Below are positions 34,295-41,632 of a DNA stretch of 64,000 bases, one piece after another (the stretch's first letter is position 1; each line of letters starts with the position of its first letter). The translations under genes were made by a program, and so were the position numbers. Under the pieces are notes generated by a model. The model ran no database searches and was not told the DNA's origin. It worked only from the letters and a program-made list of their open reading frames with translations. This DNA is from Aphodoplasma sp045541115 (lineage in GTDB: Bacteria; Bacillota; Clostridia; UBA1381; UMGS1253). The stretch covers positions 1-64,000 of the forward strand of contig JAZQIM010000012.1 of NCBI GenBank assembly GCA_045541115.1, given 5' to 3'.

Positions 34295-34651
34295 GTGCAA
34301 CTAACTTATATAGCATCAGGCAGAACGCTTGTTGTGTCGCTTGAAGGAGAAATAGACCATCATAGCGCGCAGAAATATCGCAAAAAAATTGACGATGAAT
34401 TTATCAAAACAAAGGCAATAAACATTATTTTTGATTTTTCAAAGCTTAATTTCATGGATAGCTCGGGAATAGGACTTATTATGGGGCGTTATAAGCTTAT
34501 AAAGCCACTTGGAGGACGGGTAATGCTCGTTGGCGTATCGCCACAGCTTGACAGATTGATAAGCATATCCGGGATATATAAAATAGTGGGTTGGGCAAAG
34601 AGCGTAAACGAGGCTCTTACAAAAATGCAGGAAGCGAGGTTGGCAAAATGA
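34295..34651 (+). CDS. spoIIAA: Anti-sigma F factor antagonist
   Basis: SpoIIAA frees sigma F by binding SpoIIAB when dephosphorylated. The 118-residue STAS-domain protein carries the phosphorylation site in LNFMDSSGIGLIMGRY (Ser56/Ser57). It starts at GTG 34295, 7 bases after GAGGAGG. It overlaps spoIIAB by 4 bases, implying translational coupling and matched stoichiometry. First gene of the spoIIA operon. Confidence 0.96.
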   Translation: MQLTYIASGRTLVVSLEGEIDHHSAQKYRKKIDDEFIKTKAINIIFDFSKLNFMDSSGIGLIMGRYKLIKPLGGRVMLVGVSPQLDRLISISGIYKIVGWAKSVNEALTKMQEARLAK

Positions 34652-35073
34652 ATAATTATATGAAGCTTGAATTTGATGCACGTTCAGAAAATGAAGCATT
34701 TGCACGTGTTGCAGTTGCTGCTTTTGTATCGCAGCTTGACCCTACGCTTGAAGAAATAAGTGATATAAAAACGGCGCTGTCCGAGGCTGTAAGCAATGCA
34801 ATAATCCATGGATATGAAAATGTATCAGACGCGCTTGTGACGGTTGAGTGCAGGCTTAATAATGATAAGGTTGAGATAAATGTAATAGACAGTGGCAAGG
34901 GAATTGAAGATGTGAAGCGCGCGATGGAGCCATTATATACGAGCCATCCGGAGCTTGAGCGTTCGGGTATGGGCTTTACGGTAATGGAAACATTTATGGA
35001 CAGTGTTGAGGTTGATACGCAATTAGGCATAGGAACAAGCGTGAAAATGACAAAAAGCATACGCATGAAATAG
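34648..35073 (+). CDS. spoIIAB: Anti-sigma F factor (serine kinase)
   Basis: SpoIIAB holds sigma F inactive and phosphorylates SpoIIAA. The 141-residue GHKL ATPase has the N box in SEAVSNAIIHGY, the G1 box VIDSGKGIEDV and the G2 region SGMGFTVMETFMD. The start is ATG 34648, overlapping the spoIIAA stop; a frame extending upstream to 34591 is not needed. sigF follows after 39 bases. Confidence 0.96.
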   Translation: MNNYMKLEFDARSENEAFARVAVAAFVSQLDPTLEEISDIKTALSEAVSNAIIHGYENVSDALVTVECRLNNDKVEINVIDSGKGIEDVKRAMEPLYTSHPELERSGMGFTVMETFMDSVEVDTQLGIGTSVKMTKSIRMK

Positions 35074-35112
35074 CTTAATCAAATGTCAGAATATAAAATG
35101 CGAGGTGAGGCT

Positions 35113-35838
35113 ATGGATGGCGAAAAATGGGAGCAGAAAGAGCTGCTTGCACGCGCAGCAAAAGGCGATAAAGATGCCATGGATGAAATTGCATCAAGAA
35201 ATCTTGGGCTTGTTCACAGTGCTGTGAAAAGGTTTGCAAATAGTCCGTATGAGAGCGAAGATTTGTTTCAGGTTGGATGTATGGGGCTTTTAAAGGCTAT
35301 AAGAAAATTCGATTTATCATACGATGTGCGATTTTCTACATATGCAGTGCCGATGATAATCGGCGAGATTAAGCGCTTTTTGCGCGATGACGGTCCGATA
35401 AAGGTGAGTCGCAGTATTAAGGAACTTGGATTGAAGGCAAAGAGCGTATCTGAAATGATACAAAAGCAAACAGGAAACTCGCCGTCTGTTAGCGAGCTCG
35501 CGGCAATCTTAGGTACAAATGCAGAAAGCGTGGTACAGGCTCTTGATGCATCGCTCATGCCTGAGTCGCTGTATGCTAATGGCACCGGGGACGATACAAA
35601 TATGTTAATCGATAAATTATCATCGAAAAATGATGGTGAAACAGAAATCGTTGACAGGATTGCGCTTTCGGAGGTTATAGGGCAGCTCGGTGCACGAGAA
35701 AGACAGATTATAATTTTCAGGTATTTTAAAAATAAAACGCAGACACAAGTAGCAAAAATGCTTGGCATAAGTCAGGTGCAGGTATCCCGCCTTGAGAAAA
35801 AAACACTTATGCTTCTTCGTGAAAAAATGAGCGTGTAA
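35113..35838 (+). CDS. sigF: RNA polymerase sigma factor F
   Basis: Sigma F is the first forespore-specific sigma factor. The 241-residue protein has region 2 (NLGLVHSAVKRF, SEDLFQVGCMGLLKAIRKFD, RFSTYAVPMIIGEIKRFLRDD), region 3, and region 4 with QTQVAKMLGISQVQVSRLEKK. The start is ATG 35113, preceded by GAGGTG; alternatives at 35083 and 35098 lack ribosome binding sites. Third gene of spoIIAA-spoIIAB-sigF. No spoVA genes follow, unlike Bacillus; a lone spoVAC is found 17 kb away. Confidence 0.96.
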   Translation: MDGEKWEQKELLARAAKGDKDAMDEIASRNLGLVHSAVKRFANSPYESEDLFQVGCMGLLKAIRKFDLSYDVRFSTYAVPMIIGEIKRFLRDDGPIKVSRSIKELGLKAKSVSEMIQKQTGNSPSVSELAAILGTNAESVVQALDASLMPESLYANGTGDDTNMLIDKLSSKNDGETEIVDRIALSEVIGQLGARERQIIIFRYFKNKTQTQVAKMLGISQVQVSRLEKKTLMLLREKMSV

Positions 35839-35992
35839 TCATATATACGATAAGAATTTACATATTATTTACTAACTGTTAATTAAAAGAATCATTTTTT
35901 ATGATAAAATGGAAATATAAAATATTATTATGATATATTGTTAGGCAAAGGTCGTCGAAGGAAACTGTTTTTGCGTGTGAGGAAAAAATGTG

Positions 35993-36021
35993 TTGACTCA
36001 CAGGAATGTTATTGATAAAAT
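35993..36021 (+). promoter_or_regulatory. Sigma-A promoter of phosphoglucomutase gene
   Basis: TTGACT (35993-35998) and TAAAAT (36016-36021) are spaced by 17 bp. The rest of the 268-base gap 35839-36106 is AT-rich with no recognisable RNA. Confidence 0.7.
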
Positions 36022-36106
36022 AATATTGGTACACAGTTTGTTTAACTTCGGCGGTTTTTGCCCATTGTAAATTGTGTATAAAAAAATATAAAGGGAAAGT
36101 GACGAT

Positions 36107-37840
36107 ATGAGAAAAACATCACAGCAATTATATAAATACTGGCTTGAAAACAATGCTATTGATGAAGATGCAAAAAAAGAGCTTCTTTCAATAGCTGATA
36201 TGGCGCAGGAAATTGAGGAAAGATTTTACCGCGATTTAGAGTTTGGCACAGCAGGTATGCGCGGTATAATAGGCATAGGCACAAACCGTATGAATATATA
36301 CACGGTGCGTCGTGCAACACAAGGTCTTTCTGCGTTTATAAATTCGCAAAAAACCGGCGATAAGGGTATCGTTATAGGATATGATACGAGATATTTAAGC
36401 GACGTATTTGCCAGAGAGACGGCGCGCGTTTTAGTAGCAAATGGTATTAAGGTTTATCTTTTTAATACTTTTCATGCAGCGCCTGAAGTTTCGTTTGCAA
36501 TACGTTATTATAAGGCGGCAGCAGGCGTTATGATTACGGCGAGCCATAACCCCAAAGAGTATAATGGATACAAGGCATATGGTCCTGATGGCGCGCAGTT
36601 TGCGCCCGAGCATAGTGATGCAATTGTAGCCGAGGTAAATAACTGCGATATTTTTGATGATATTAAACTTATAGGCGACAGCGAGCTTGATTCATCTGAC
36701 TTATTAGAAATGATTGGCGATGAGGTAGATGCAGCGTTTATTGATGCGGTATGTGCACAGAGCATAAATCCTGATGTAATGAAGCAGGCAGGCGACGATT
36801 TTAAATTAGTATATACGCCGTTTCATGGCACGGGACTACGTCCTGTTACGGCTGTTTTAGAGAGAATGGGAGTTAAGAATGTTATAGTTGAACCGAATCA
36901 GGCGATACCTGATCCTGCGTTTTCGACTGTGAAATCTCCAAATCCTGAAGACAAGGAAGGCTTTGCGATGGCAATTGAGCTTGCCAAAAAGCACGATGCA
37001 TCGCTTATTATTGGTACAGATCCTGATGCAGACCGAGTAGGTGTTGTTGTGCGTGACAGCGAAGGGGAGTACAGGGTGCTTACGGGAAACCAGACGGGCG
37101 CGCTTTTGTGTGAATATATTTTATCTGCAAAGGCTAAAAAAGGCTTGTTGTCTGAGAAATCGACTGTTGTAAAAACGATTGTAACGTCTGATATGAGCTG
37201 TGCAATCGCAAAAAATTATGGTGCACAAGTCGTAGAAGTGCTTACAGGATTTAAATATATTGCAGAAAAAATTGCAAAGTTTGAAAATACGAATTCAAAT
37301 GTGTATGAGCTTGGATTTGAAGAAAGCTACGGCTATCTGCCGGGCACATATGCTCGCGACAAGGATTCTGTAGGAGCGGTAATGCTTATTGCAGAAATGG
37401 CAGCAGCATATCGCGCAAAGAATATGACGCTCTACGATGCGCTTATGGAAATGTTTGAGCGTTATGGATATTATATGGAAAAGACAGTGTCAATCGTTAT
37501 GCCAGGTAAAGACGGTATGCAGAAGATGGCAGAAACGATGAAAAAAATCCGCGAGGATATGCCGGATGAAATCGGTGGTGTAGCAATTAAAACGAAGAGA
37601 GATTTTCTTTCGGGAGTTATGTATAACGAAGATAAAACGACTTCGAGCATAGGTGATTTTCCGAAAAGCGATGTGTTAAAATTCAATCTTGCTGATGACA
37701 AGACATTCGTTGCGATTCGTCCATCGGGAACAGAGCCGAAAATTAAGCTTTATATTTGTACGGCTGCTGATTCATATGCCGAAGCAGAAAGTCAGTTAAA
37801 TTACATGACGGGTGCACTACGAGGCTATTTAGGAATATAA
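36107..37840 (+). CDS. pgcA: Phosphoglucomutase / phosphomannomutase
   Basis: It interconverts glucose 1- and 6-phosphate, linking galactose use (galTK) and cell-envelope sugars to glycolysis. The 577-residue alpha-D-phosphohexomutase has the phosphoserine loop TASHNPKEYNGYKAYG near 145-160, the metal loop GTDPDADRVGV, the sugar-binding loop FEESYGYLPG and the C-terminal phosphate site RPSGTEPK. Length matches the larger Firmicute PgcA type. It is monocistronic, with a promoter upstream and two tandem hairpins downstream. Confidence 0.94.
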   Translation: MRKTSQQLYKYWLENNAIDEDAKKELLSIADMAQEIEERFYRDLEFGTAGMRGIIGIGTNRMNIYTVRRATQGLSAFINSQKTGDKGIVIGYDTRYLSDVFARETARVLVANGIKVYLFNTFHAAPEVSFAIRYYKAAAGVMITASHNPKEYNGYKAYGPDGAQFAPEHSDAIVAEVNNCDIFDDIKLIGDSELDSSDLLEMIGDEVDAAFIDAVCAQSINPDVMKQAGDDFKLVYTPFHGTGLRPVTAVLERMGVKNVIVEPNQAIPDPAFSTVKSPNPEDKEGFAMAIELAKKHDASLIIGTDPDADRVGVVVRDSEGEYRVLTGNQTGALLCEYILSAKAKKGLLSEKSTVVKTIVTSDMSCAIAKNYGAQVVEVLTGFKYIAEKIAKFENTNSNVYELGFEESYGYLPGTYARDKDSVGAVMLIAEMAAAYRAKNMTLYDALMEMFERYGYYMEKTVSIVMPGKDGMQKMAETMKKIREDMPDEIGGVAIKTKRDFLSGVMYNEDKTTSSIGDFPKSDVLKFNLADDKTFVAIRPSGTEPKIKLYICTAADSYAEAESQLNYMTGALRGYLGI

Positions 37841-37848
37841 AACAGATA

Positions 37849-37930
37849 AAAAGAACCCGCCGCTAATAAGCGGCGGTTTCTTTAATAAGGGGGGGACGAA
37901 AAGGAATAAGGGGTGATTCCTTTTCTTTTG
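37849..37930 (+). terminator. Two tandem terminators
   Basis: The first (37849-37885) has the stem CCGCCGCT/AGCGGCGG extended by AAAGAA/TTCTTT. The second (37899-37930) pairs AAAAGGAAT with ATTCCTTTT before a T-rich run. A seven-G homopolymer (37889-37895) lies between them. Confidence 0.85.
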
Positions 37931-38035
37931 ATAAAAAATGTATTTTGTGAGGTCAATATCATTATGTCCGAAAAAAAGATAATATATACAATATTTTATA
38001 AAAATTTTTGTATCATGAAATAGATTCGTTTGATA

Positions 38036-38064
38036 TTGACTTTTCGGGCTATTTTTGTTATAAT
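38036..38064 (+). promoter_or_regulatory. Promoter of tRNA-Arg
   Basis: TTGACT (38036-38041) and TATAAT (38059-38064) are spaced by 17 bp, ending 14 bases before the tRNA. Confidence 0.8.
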
Positions 38065-38078
38065 TCTTTAAGAAAAAT

Positions 38079-38153
38079 GCCCTCTTAGTTAAATGGATAT
38101 AACAGACCCCTCCTAAGGGTCAGTTACGTGTTCGATTCACGTAGAGGGTGCCA
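38079..38153 (+). tRNA. tRNA-Arg (CCT)
   Basis: A 75-base cloverleaf with acceptor stem GCCCTCT/AGAGGGT (first pair G-T), anticodon stem GACCC/GGGTC around CTCCTAA (anticodon CCT, reading AGG), T arm ACGTG-TTCGATT-CACGT, discriminator G and encoded CCA. Confidence 0.95.
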
Positions 38154-38155
38154 GC

Positions 38156-38192
38156 AAATCCGCATTATACGCGAGTGTAATGCGGATTTTTA
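38156..38192 (+). terminator. Terminator of tRNA-Arg
   Basis: AAATCCGCATTA pairs with TAATGCGGATTT and is followed by T residues, directly after the tRNA. Confidence 0.88.
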
Positions 38193-38216
38193 TGTTTTTG
38201 CAAAATCTCTTTGCAT

Positions 38217-39473
38217 TTATGTTTGGGAGATTTTTTCGATTTTTGCGCCTACGCTTTTTAACTTTTCTACGATGTCGCAGTATCCGCGTTCAATGTGCCA
38301 GATGTCGCCTATTTCCGTATCGCCTTTTGCACTAAGTCCTGCAATAATTAAGGCGGCACCTGAGCGAAGGTCGGTCGCTTTTACTTTTGCACCGCTCATT
38401 GAGCGCACCTCGTCAATTAAGGCGCATCGGCCGTCAATTTTTATGTGTGCGCCCATACGTACGAGCTCCGGCACATATAAAAACCGATTTTCAAATATTG
38501 TTTCGGTAATTGTGCCACAGCCGTCACATATGCTCATAAGAGATGCCATCTGTGCCTGCATGTCGGTGGGAAAGCCCGGGTATGGAAGCGTTTTAATGTC
38601 TACACATTTTAACTTGCCTGACGCATCAATGTGTATAAAATCTTTTCCGTCTTCAATTACAGCGCCCATTTCCCGAAGTTTTGCGCTTACGGGTTTTAGA
38701 TGTTTTGGGGTAACATTTTTAATATCCAATATGCCGTGTGTTGCTGCCGCTGCAACCATAAAAGTTCCCGCTTCGATCCTGTCGGAGATTACCTTGTAAT
38801 CACAGCCTTTTAACTCACTAACTCCATTTATGCAAATTGTATTTGTGCCTTCGCCTGAAATTTTTGCGCCGCATTTGTTAAGAAATTTTGCCAGATCAAC
38901 AATTTCGGGCTCTGTTGCCGCATTTTCAATTATAGTCTGTCCGTCTGTAAGCGTTGCAGCCATCATAAGATTTTCTGTTGCACCTACGCTTGGAAAGTCA
39001 AGATAGATTTTTGCACCGTAAAGCTTTTCGGCTTTTGCTTCAACGAATCCATGACCCATGCTTACTTTTGCACCGAGAGCGCTAAAGCCTTTTAAATGCA
39101 AATCGACGGGTCGCTGACCTATGGGACATCCGCCTGGAAGACTTATGCGAGCACGGCCAGTCCTTGCAAGAAGCGGTCCCATGACGAGAAAAGAGGCTCT
39201 CATTTTGCTTACAAGTTCATACGGTGCTATATGGCTTTTTATTTTTTTAGTAGATATAGTAATTTCGTTGTTGTTTTGCGAAATGTTTGCGCCAAGGCTT
39301 TCGAGAAGAGAACACATTAAATTTACATCGCTAAGAGATGCCACATTTTTGATTCGGCAGTCGCCGTTACACAAAAGTGACGCGGCAAGTATTGGAAGCG
39401 AGGCATTTTTTGAACCGTTTACAGATACAGAGCCTGAAAGTGGAGGCGATTTTTTTACAATAATTTTTTCCAA
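38217..39473 (-). CDS. murA: UDP-N-acetylglucosamine 1-carboxyvinyltransferase
   Basis: MurA catalyses the first committed step of peptidoglycan synthesis, transferring enolpyruvate from PEP to UDP-GlcNAc. The 418-residue protein carries the UDP-GlcNAc-site lysine in NGSKNASLP and the catalytic cysteine in LPGGCPIGQRPVD (the fosfomycin target). The start is placed at TTG 39473, giving MEKIIVKK..., very like Bacillus MurA; the ATG at 39482 directly abuts the AAGGA ribosome binding site and so is unlikely. It is a single gene convergent with tRNA-Arg. Confidence 0.95.
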   Translation of the reverse strand: MEKIIVKKSPPLSGSVSVNGSKNASLPILAASLLCNGDCRIKNVASLSDVNLMCSLLESLGANISQNNNEITISTKKIKSHIAPYELVSKMRASFLVMGPLLARTGRARISLPGGCPIGQRPVDLHLKGFSALGAKVSMGHGFVEAKAEKLYGAKIYLDFPSVGATENLMMAATLTDGQTIIENAATEPEIVDLAKFLNKCGAKISGEGTNTICINGVSELKGCDYKVISDRIEAGTFMVAAAATHGILDIKNVTPKHLKPVSAKLREMGAVIEDGKDFIHIDASGKLKCVDIKTLPYPGFPTDMQAQMASLMSICDGCGTITETIFENRFLYVPELVRMGAHIKIDGRCALIDEVRSMSGAKVKATDLRSGAALIIAGLSAKGDTEIGDIWHIERGYCDIVEKLKSVGAKIEKISQT

Positions 39474-39653
39474 AATATTCATTCCTTATAGACATATTTG
39501 TATATTGTTATTTTTACCGATTCGTCATTTATAATACGAAAAAAACTTTTCTTGCTCAGAACAAATTTTACTTCCGATTGCAATTCTTACATCGGCTCAA
39601 AAAGAATATTGTCTTAGCTTTGGTGGAAAATTAGAGGTGGGGAGTGTGAAGAA

Positions 39654-39851
39654 ATGAAAAGTCCAGTAGAAAGAAGAAAACGGCGATATGTAAGTGATTT
39701 TACAGATGAGGTAGATTTGCTTTATGCAATTTCAGCAAGCGACTGCACGGGTCTTATACCGAGCATGCCGCACTATGAAGATGAGATGGAGTCATATAAG
39801 CAGGTGTACGATTTTGCGCCAGAGCCGGGCGAGCAAAAACAAACGTATTAA
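39654..39851 (+). CDS. Small acidic hypothetical protein
   Basis: I do not recognise this 65-residue protein. A basic N-terminus (ERRKRRYVSDF) is followed by an acidic, Tyr- and Pro-containing stretch with one cysteine (SASDCTGLIPSMPHYEDE) and no hydrophobic segment. A GGTGGGGAG ribosome binding site lies about 8 bases before the ATG, supporting translation. It is divergent from murA and convergent with a transporter gene. Confidence 0.6.
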   Translation: MKSPVERRKRRYVSDFTDEVDLLYAISASDCTGLIPSMPHYEDEMESYKQVYDFAPEPGEQKQTY

Positions 39852-39860
39852 AAACAAAAT

Positions 39861-39880
39861 GCGTGCCGAATCTGGCACGC
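39861..39880. terminator. Terminator between convergent small gene and transporter
   Basis: GCGTGCC and GGCACGC form a 7-bp stem with a 6-base loop. On the minus strand it is followed by ATTTTGTTTTT, so it mainly ends the transporter transcript. Confidence 0.75.
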
Positions 39881-39895
39881 AGAATACATAAAAGA

Positions 39896-40324
39896 TTATT
39901 TTAGCTTAAACAAGGCGACTCCGCCAATCATCAGAGCAATACCAATGTATTTTGAAATGCCAAAGGCAAGCTTTTCGGAGCCAAAAAGACCAAAAGCATC
40001 AATAAGTGCTGCAACGAGAAGCTGAACGATGAGTATTGTACTTATTGCAAGCGTTGGATTAAGTTTTGAAATACCAAGCATGACGGTTATAGTGATTATA
40101 AGCCCGAGTACACCACCTAAAAGTGAATATTTTGGAGCATTTACGATCTCGCGAAAATTCCCGCTGCCGATTATAAACATCGCTATAAGTGATAAAACAA
40201 AAGCGGTGCCTTGCACAAAGACATTTGATTCGTAAAGGCCTATCTTTTCTGACAGACGTGTGTTAAAAACGCCTTGTATGCTCATTGCTGCGCCGGCGAT
40301 AGCGCTCATTATAAATCCAAACAA
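39896..40324 (-). CDS. DMT-superfamily membrane protein (YdcZ / DUF606 type)
   Basis: This 142-residue integral membrane protein has four to five hydrophobic segments and the family N-terminus AIAGAAMSIQGVFNTRLSEK. DUF606/YdcZ proteins are half-size relatives of EamA drug/metabolite transporters and often dimerise; the substrate is unknown. The start is TTG 40324 (MFGFIMSAI), 8 bases after GGGAGG; open frame further upstream is ignored. It lies downstream of the DUF1540 gene on the same strand, separated by a hairpin. Confidence 0.85.
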   Translation of the reverse strand: MFGFIMSAIAGAAMSIQGVFNTRLSEKIGLYESNVFVQGTAFVLSLIAMFIIGSGNFREIVNAPKYSLLGGVLGLIITITVMLGISKLNPTLAISTILIVQLLVAALIDAFGLFGSEKLAFGISKYIGIALMIGGVALFKLK

Positions 40325-40356
40325 GAAAATAACCTCCCTTATGAATATGTAAATAA

Positions 40357-40393
40357 GGGCAAAGCATTGCAGCAAATATGCAAGGATTTGCCC
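40357..40393 (-). terminator. Hairpin terminator of the DUF1540 gene
   Basis: On the minus strand GGGCAAATCCTTGC pairs with GCAATGCTTTGCCC (imperfect) and is followed by TTATTT, just after the DUF1540 stop. Confidence 0.65.
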
Positions 40394-40406
40394 TAAAATT
40401 TTGTAC

Positions 40407-40577
40407 TTAACCCTTAACCTCGAAAGATTGACAGTCTGTGCACTGGCTCACAGTCGGGTTTGCTTCGTGAGTGCCTACCTGAATAGCTTCAAGTGAGCAG
40501 TAATTTTCGCTTTCGCAGTGATATCTGCACTGTGATACGGTGCAACTTATTGAATGATTTGCTTTTGAACAAGCCAT
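40407..40577 (-). CDS. DUF1540 family cysteine-rich small protein
   Basis: This 56-residue protein, too short for many gene finders, begins MACSKANHSISCTVSQC and has seven cysteines (3, 12, 17, 21, 27, 46, 49). The order I-x-C-x3-x-C, CRYHCE, NYCSLEAIQVG and QCTDCQSFE matches the DUF1540 domain, a metal-binding-like module common in spore-forming Clostridia and of unknown function. A perfect AGGAGGTGA ribosome binding site precedes the ATG. A sigma-G-like promoter lies upstream, hinting at forespore expression. Confidence 0.88.
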   Translation of the reverse strand: MACSKANHSISCTVSQCRYHCESENYCSLEAIQVGTHEANPTVSQCTDCQSFEVKG

Positions 40578-40598
40578 TTTATCACCTCCTTACAAGAA

Positions 40599-40628
40599 TA
40601 TATTGTCCGATTTAGATGTTTTTTATTC
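40599..40628 (-). promoter_or_regulatory. Sigma-G-like promoter of the DUF1540 gene
   Basis: On the minus strand GAATA (40628-40624) and CAATATA (40605-40599) are spaced by 18 bp, close to the forespore consensus GHATR-N17/18-CATNHTA with one mismatch in the -10. Confidence 0.45.
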
Positions 40629-40637
40629 TAAAATAAA

Positions 40638-40666
40638 TTGTCACCTACTAAAAATAAGCATATAAT
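40638..40666 (+). promoter_or_regulatory. Sigma-A promoter of the small domain gene
   Basis: TTGTCA (40638-40643) and TATAAT (40661-40666) are exactly 17 bp apart, 31 bases before the ATG. Confidence 0.7.
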
Positions 40667-40697
40667 ATATATAAAGATGAATAAAGGAGCGTATAAT

Positions 40698-40910
40698 ATG
40701 GATTTAAAAAATAATCAGATAACAGTAGGCGAACTTATGAAAAATTCAAAAGCTAGGGCGGTGCTTGAACGTGAGTTTAAAGAGTATGCTCACTCACCAA
40801 TGATTAAAATGGCATCAAGGATGACACTTTCAAAATTACTTGAGATAGCTAAAAAGCATGTTGAGCCACAGCGTATAAAATCAGTTTTAAACGAGATAGA
40901 GAAACTATAG
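40698..40910 (+). CDS. Stand-alone small helical domain resembling glycosidase/esterase C-terminal modules
   Basis: This 70-residue protein (ITVGELMKNSKARAVLEREF, then SPMIKMASRMTLSKLLEIAKKH) resembles a small helical module that I know as the C-terminal extension of various clostridial glycosidases and related hydrolases, where the pattern TVGEL-x-N/D-x2-A-x2-VLE followed by P-x-I-x-MA-x-x-MTL recurs. Here it stands alone with its own AAGGAG site and promoter. The start is ATG 40698. Its role is unknown. It ends tail to tail with the next gene, sharing the hexamer CTATAG. Confidence 0.75.
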   Translation: MDLKNNQITVGELMKNSKARAVLEREFKEYAHSPMIKMASRMTLSKLLEIAKKHVEPQRIKSVLNEIEKL

Positions 40911-41354
40911 AAGAGTCTTTTTTATATCACAAACAGTCTTTGCACCACATTTGTTAAAAATATCTTTTGCTGCATCTTCACGCTCACTATCCGTTTTTAA
41001 TCTTACTGTAAAATATGTTTCGTTTTCGATACAGGAAGACGGATTATCCTGAGTTATATCAAGTCCCAGAACATTATCTTTGCGAGTGAGGTTGTCAAGT
41101 ACAACGGATGCTGAAGCGTATATTGCGGGCTTTAGAGACGATGGCAGCTCATTTACTTCGCCCGTATTATTAAGAAAGCCTGTCGCGCTCCCGAGCGGTT
41201 TGTCACATGAATTTTCGTATGTTTGCCATGCAAGACTCTTGCCGCTGCTGAGAAGCTCAATATCTTCTATGTCATAATTATTTTCACATAATTTATCTAT
41301 TGCATTTTGTGCTTCGTTTTCGCTTTGAAACGAAGCCTCTATTATTCTGTGCAT
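40905..41354 (-). CDS. Hypothetical protein with stress-protein-17M-like N-terminus
   Basis: Function is unknown. The 149-residue soluble protein starts MHRIIEASFQSENEAQNAID and continues NNYDIEDIELLSSG, a beta-alpha-beta pattern like the N-terminal part of general stress protein 17M (YflT) family members, but the similarity is weak. The rest has no motif. The start is ATG 41354 after AAAGGAAG; upstream frame to 41453 lacks a site. A sigma-G-like promoter suggests forespore expression. Its last codon and stop overlap those of the convergent gene. Confidence 0.7.
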   Translation of the reverse strand: MHRIIEASFQSENEAQNAIDKLCENNYDIEDIELLSSGKSLAWQTYENSCDKPLGSATGFLNNTGEVNELPSSLKPAIYASASVVLDNLTRKDNVLGLDITQDNPSSCIENETYFTVRLKTDSEREDAAKDIFNKCGAKTVCDIKKTLL

Positions 41355-41392
41355 AATAAGTCTTCCTTTCGTTTTAAAATTGTTTGCATTAG

Positions 41393-41421
41393 TATTATGT
41401 TTGGTATAAAAATTTTTAGAC
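41393..41421 (-). promoter_or_regulatory. Sigma-G/F-like promoter of the YflT-like gene
   Basis: On the minus strand GTCTA (41421-41417) and CATAATA (41399-41393) are spaced by 17 bp. The -10 is a perfect CATNHTA match; the -35 matches 4 of 5. Confidence 0.45.
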
Positions 41422-41515
41422 GTGGCATTTATAATATAAGATGGAATATTCATGTTTTGATAGAAAAAATGTGAATAATATACAAAATGTTTCGAGATTT
41501 TTTGTGAAAAAATTA

Positions 41516-41544
41516 TTGCGATAGATTTTTTTTAGTAGTATAAT
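41516..41544 (+). promoter_or_regulatory. Sigma-A promoter of nfnAB
   Basis: TTGCGA (41516-41521) and TATAAT (41539-41544) are spaced by 17 bp. Confidence 0.6.
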
Positions 41545-41632
41545 GAAACTGTTGTACAAAAAAGAAAATACGGTTTATTTTTTTGATATAAAAGGTAATT
41601 TTGAAAGATTTAAACAGTAAGGAATGAACGAT

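Noticed and set aside
35839..36106. Possible riboswitch in the phosphoglucomutase leader
   Set aside because: No conserved riboswitch core or terminator/antiterminator pair could be recognised; only a promoter is supported.
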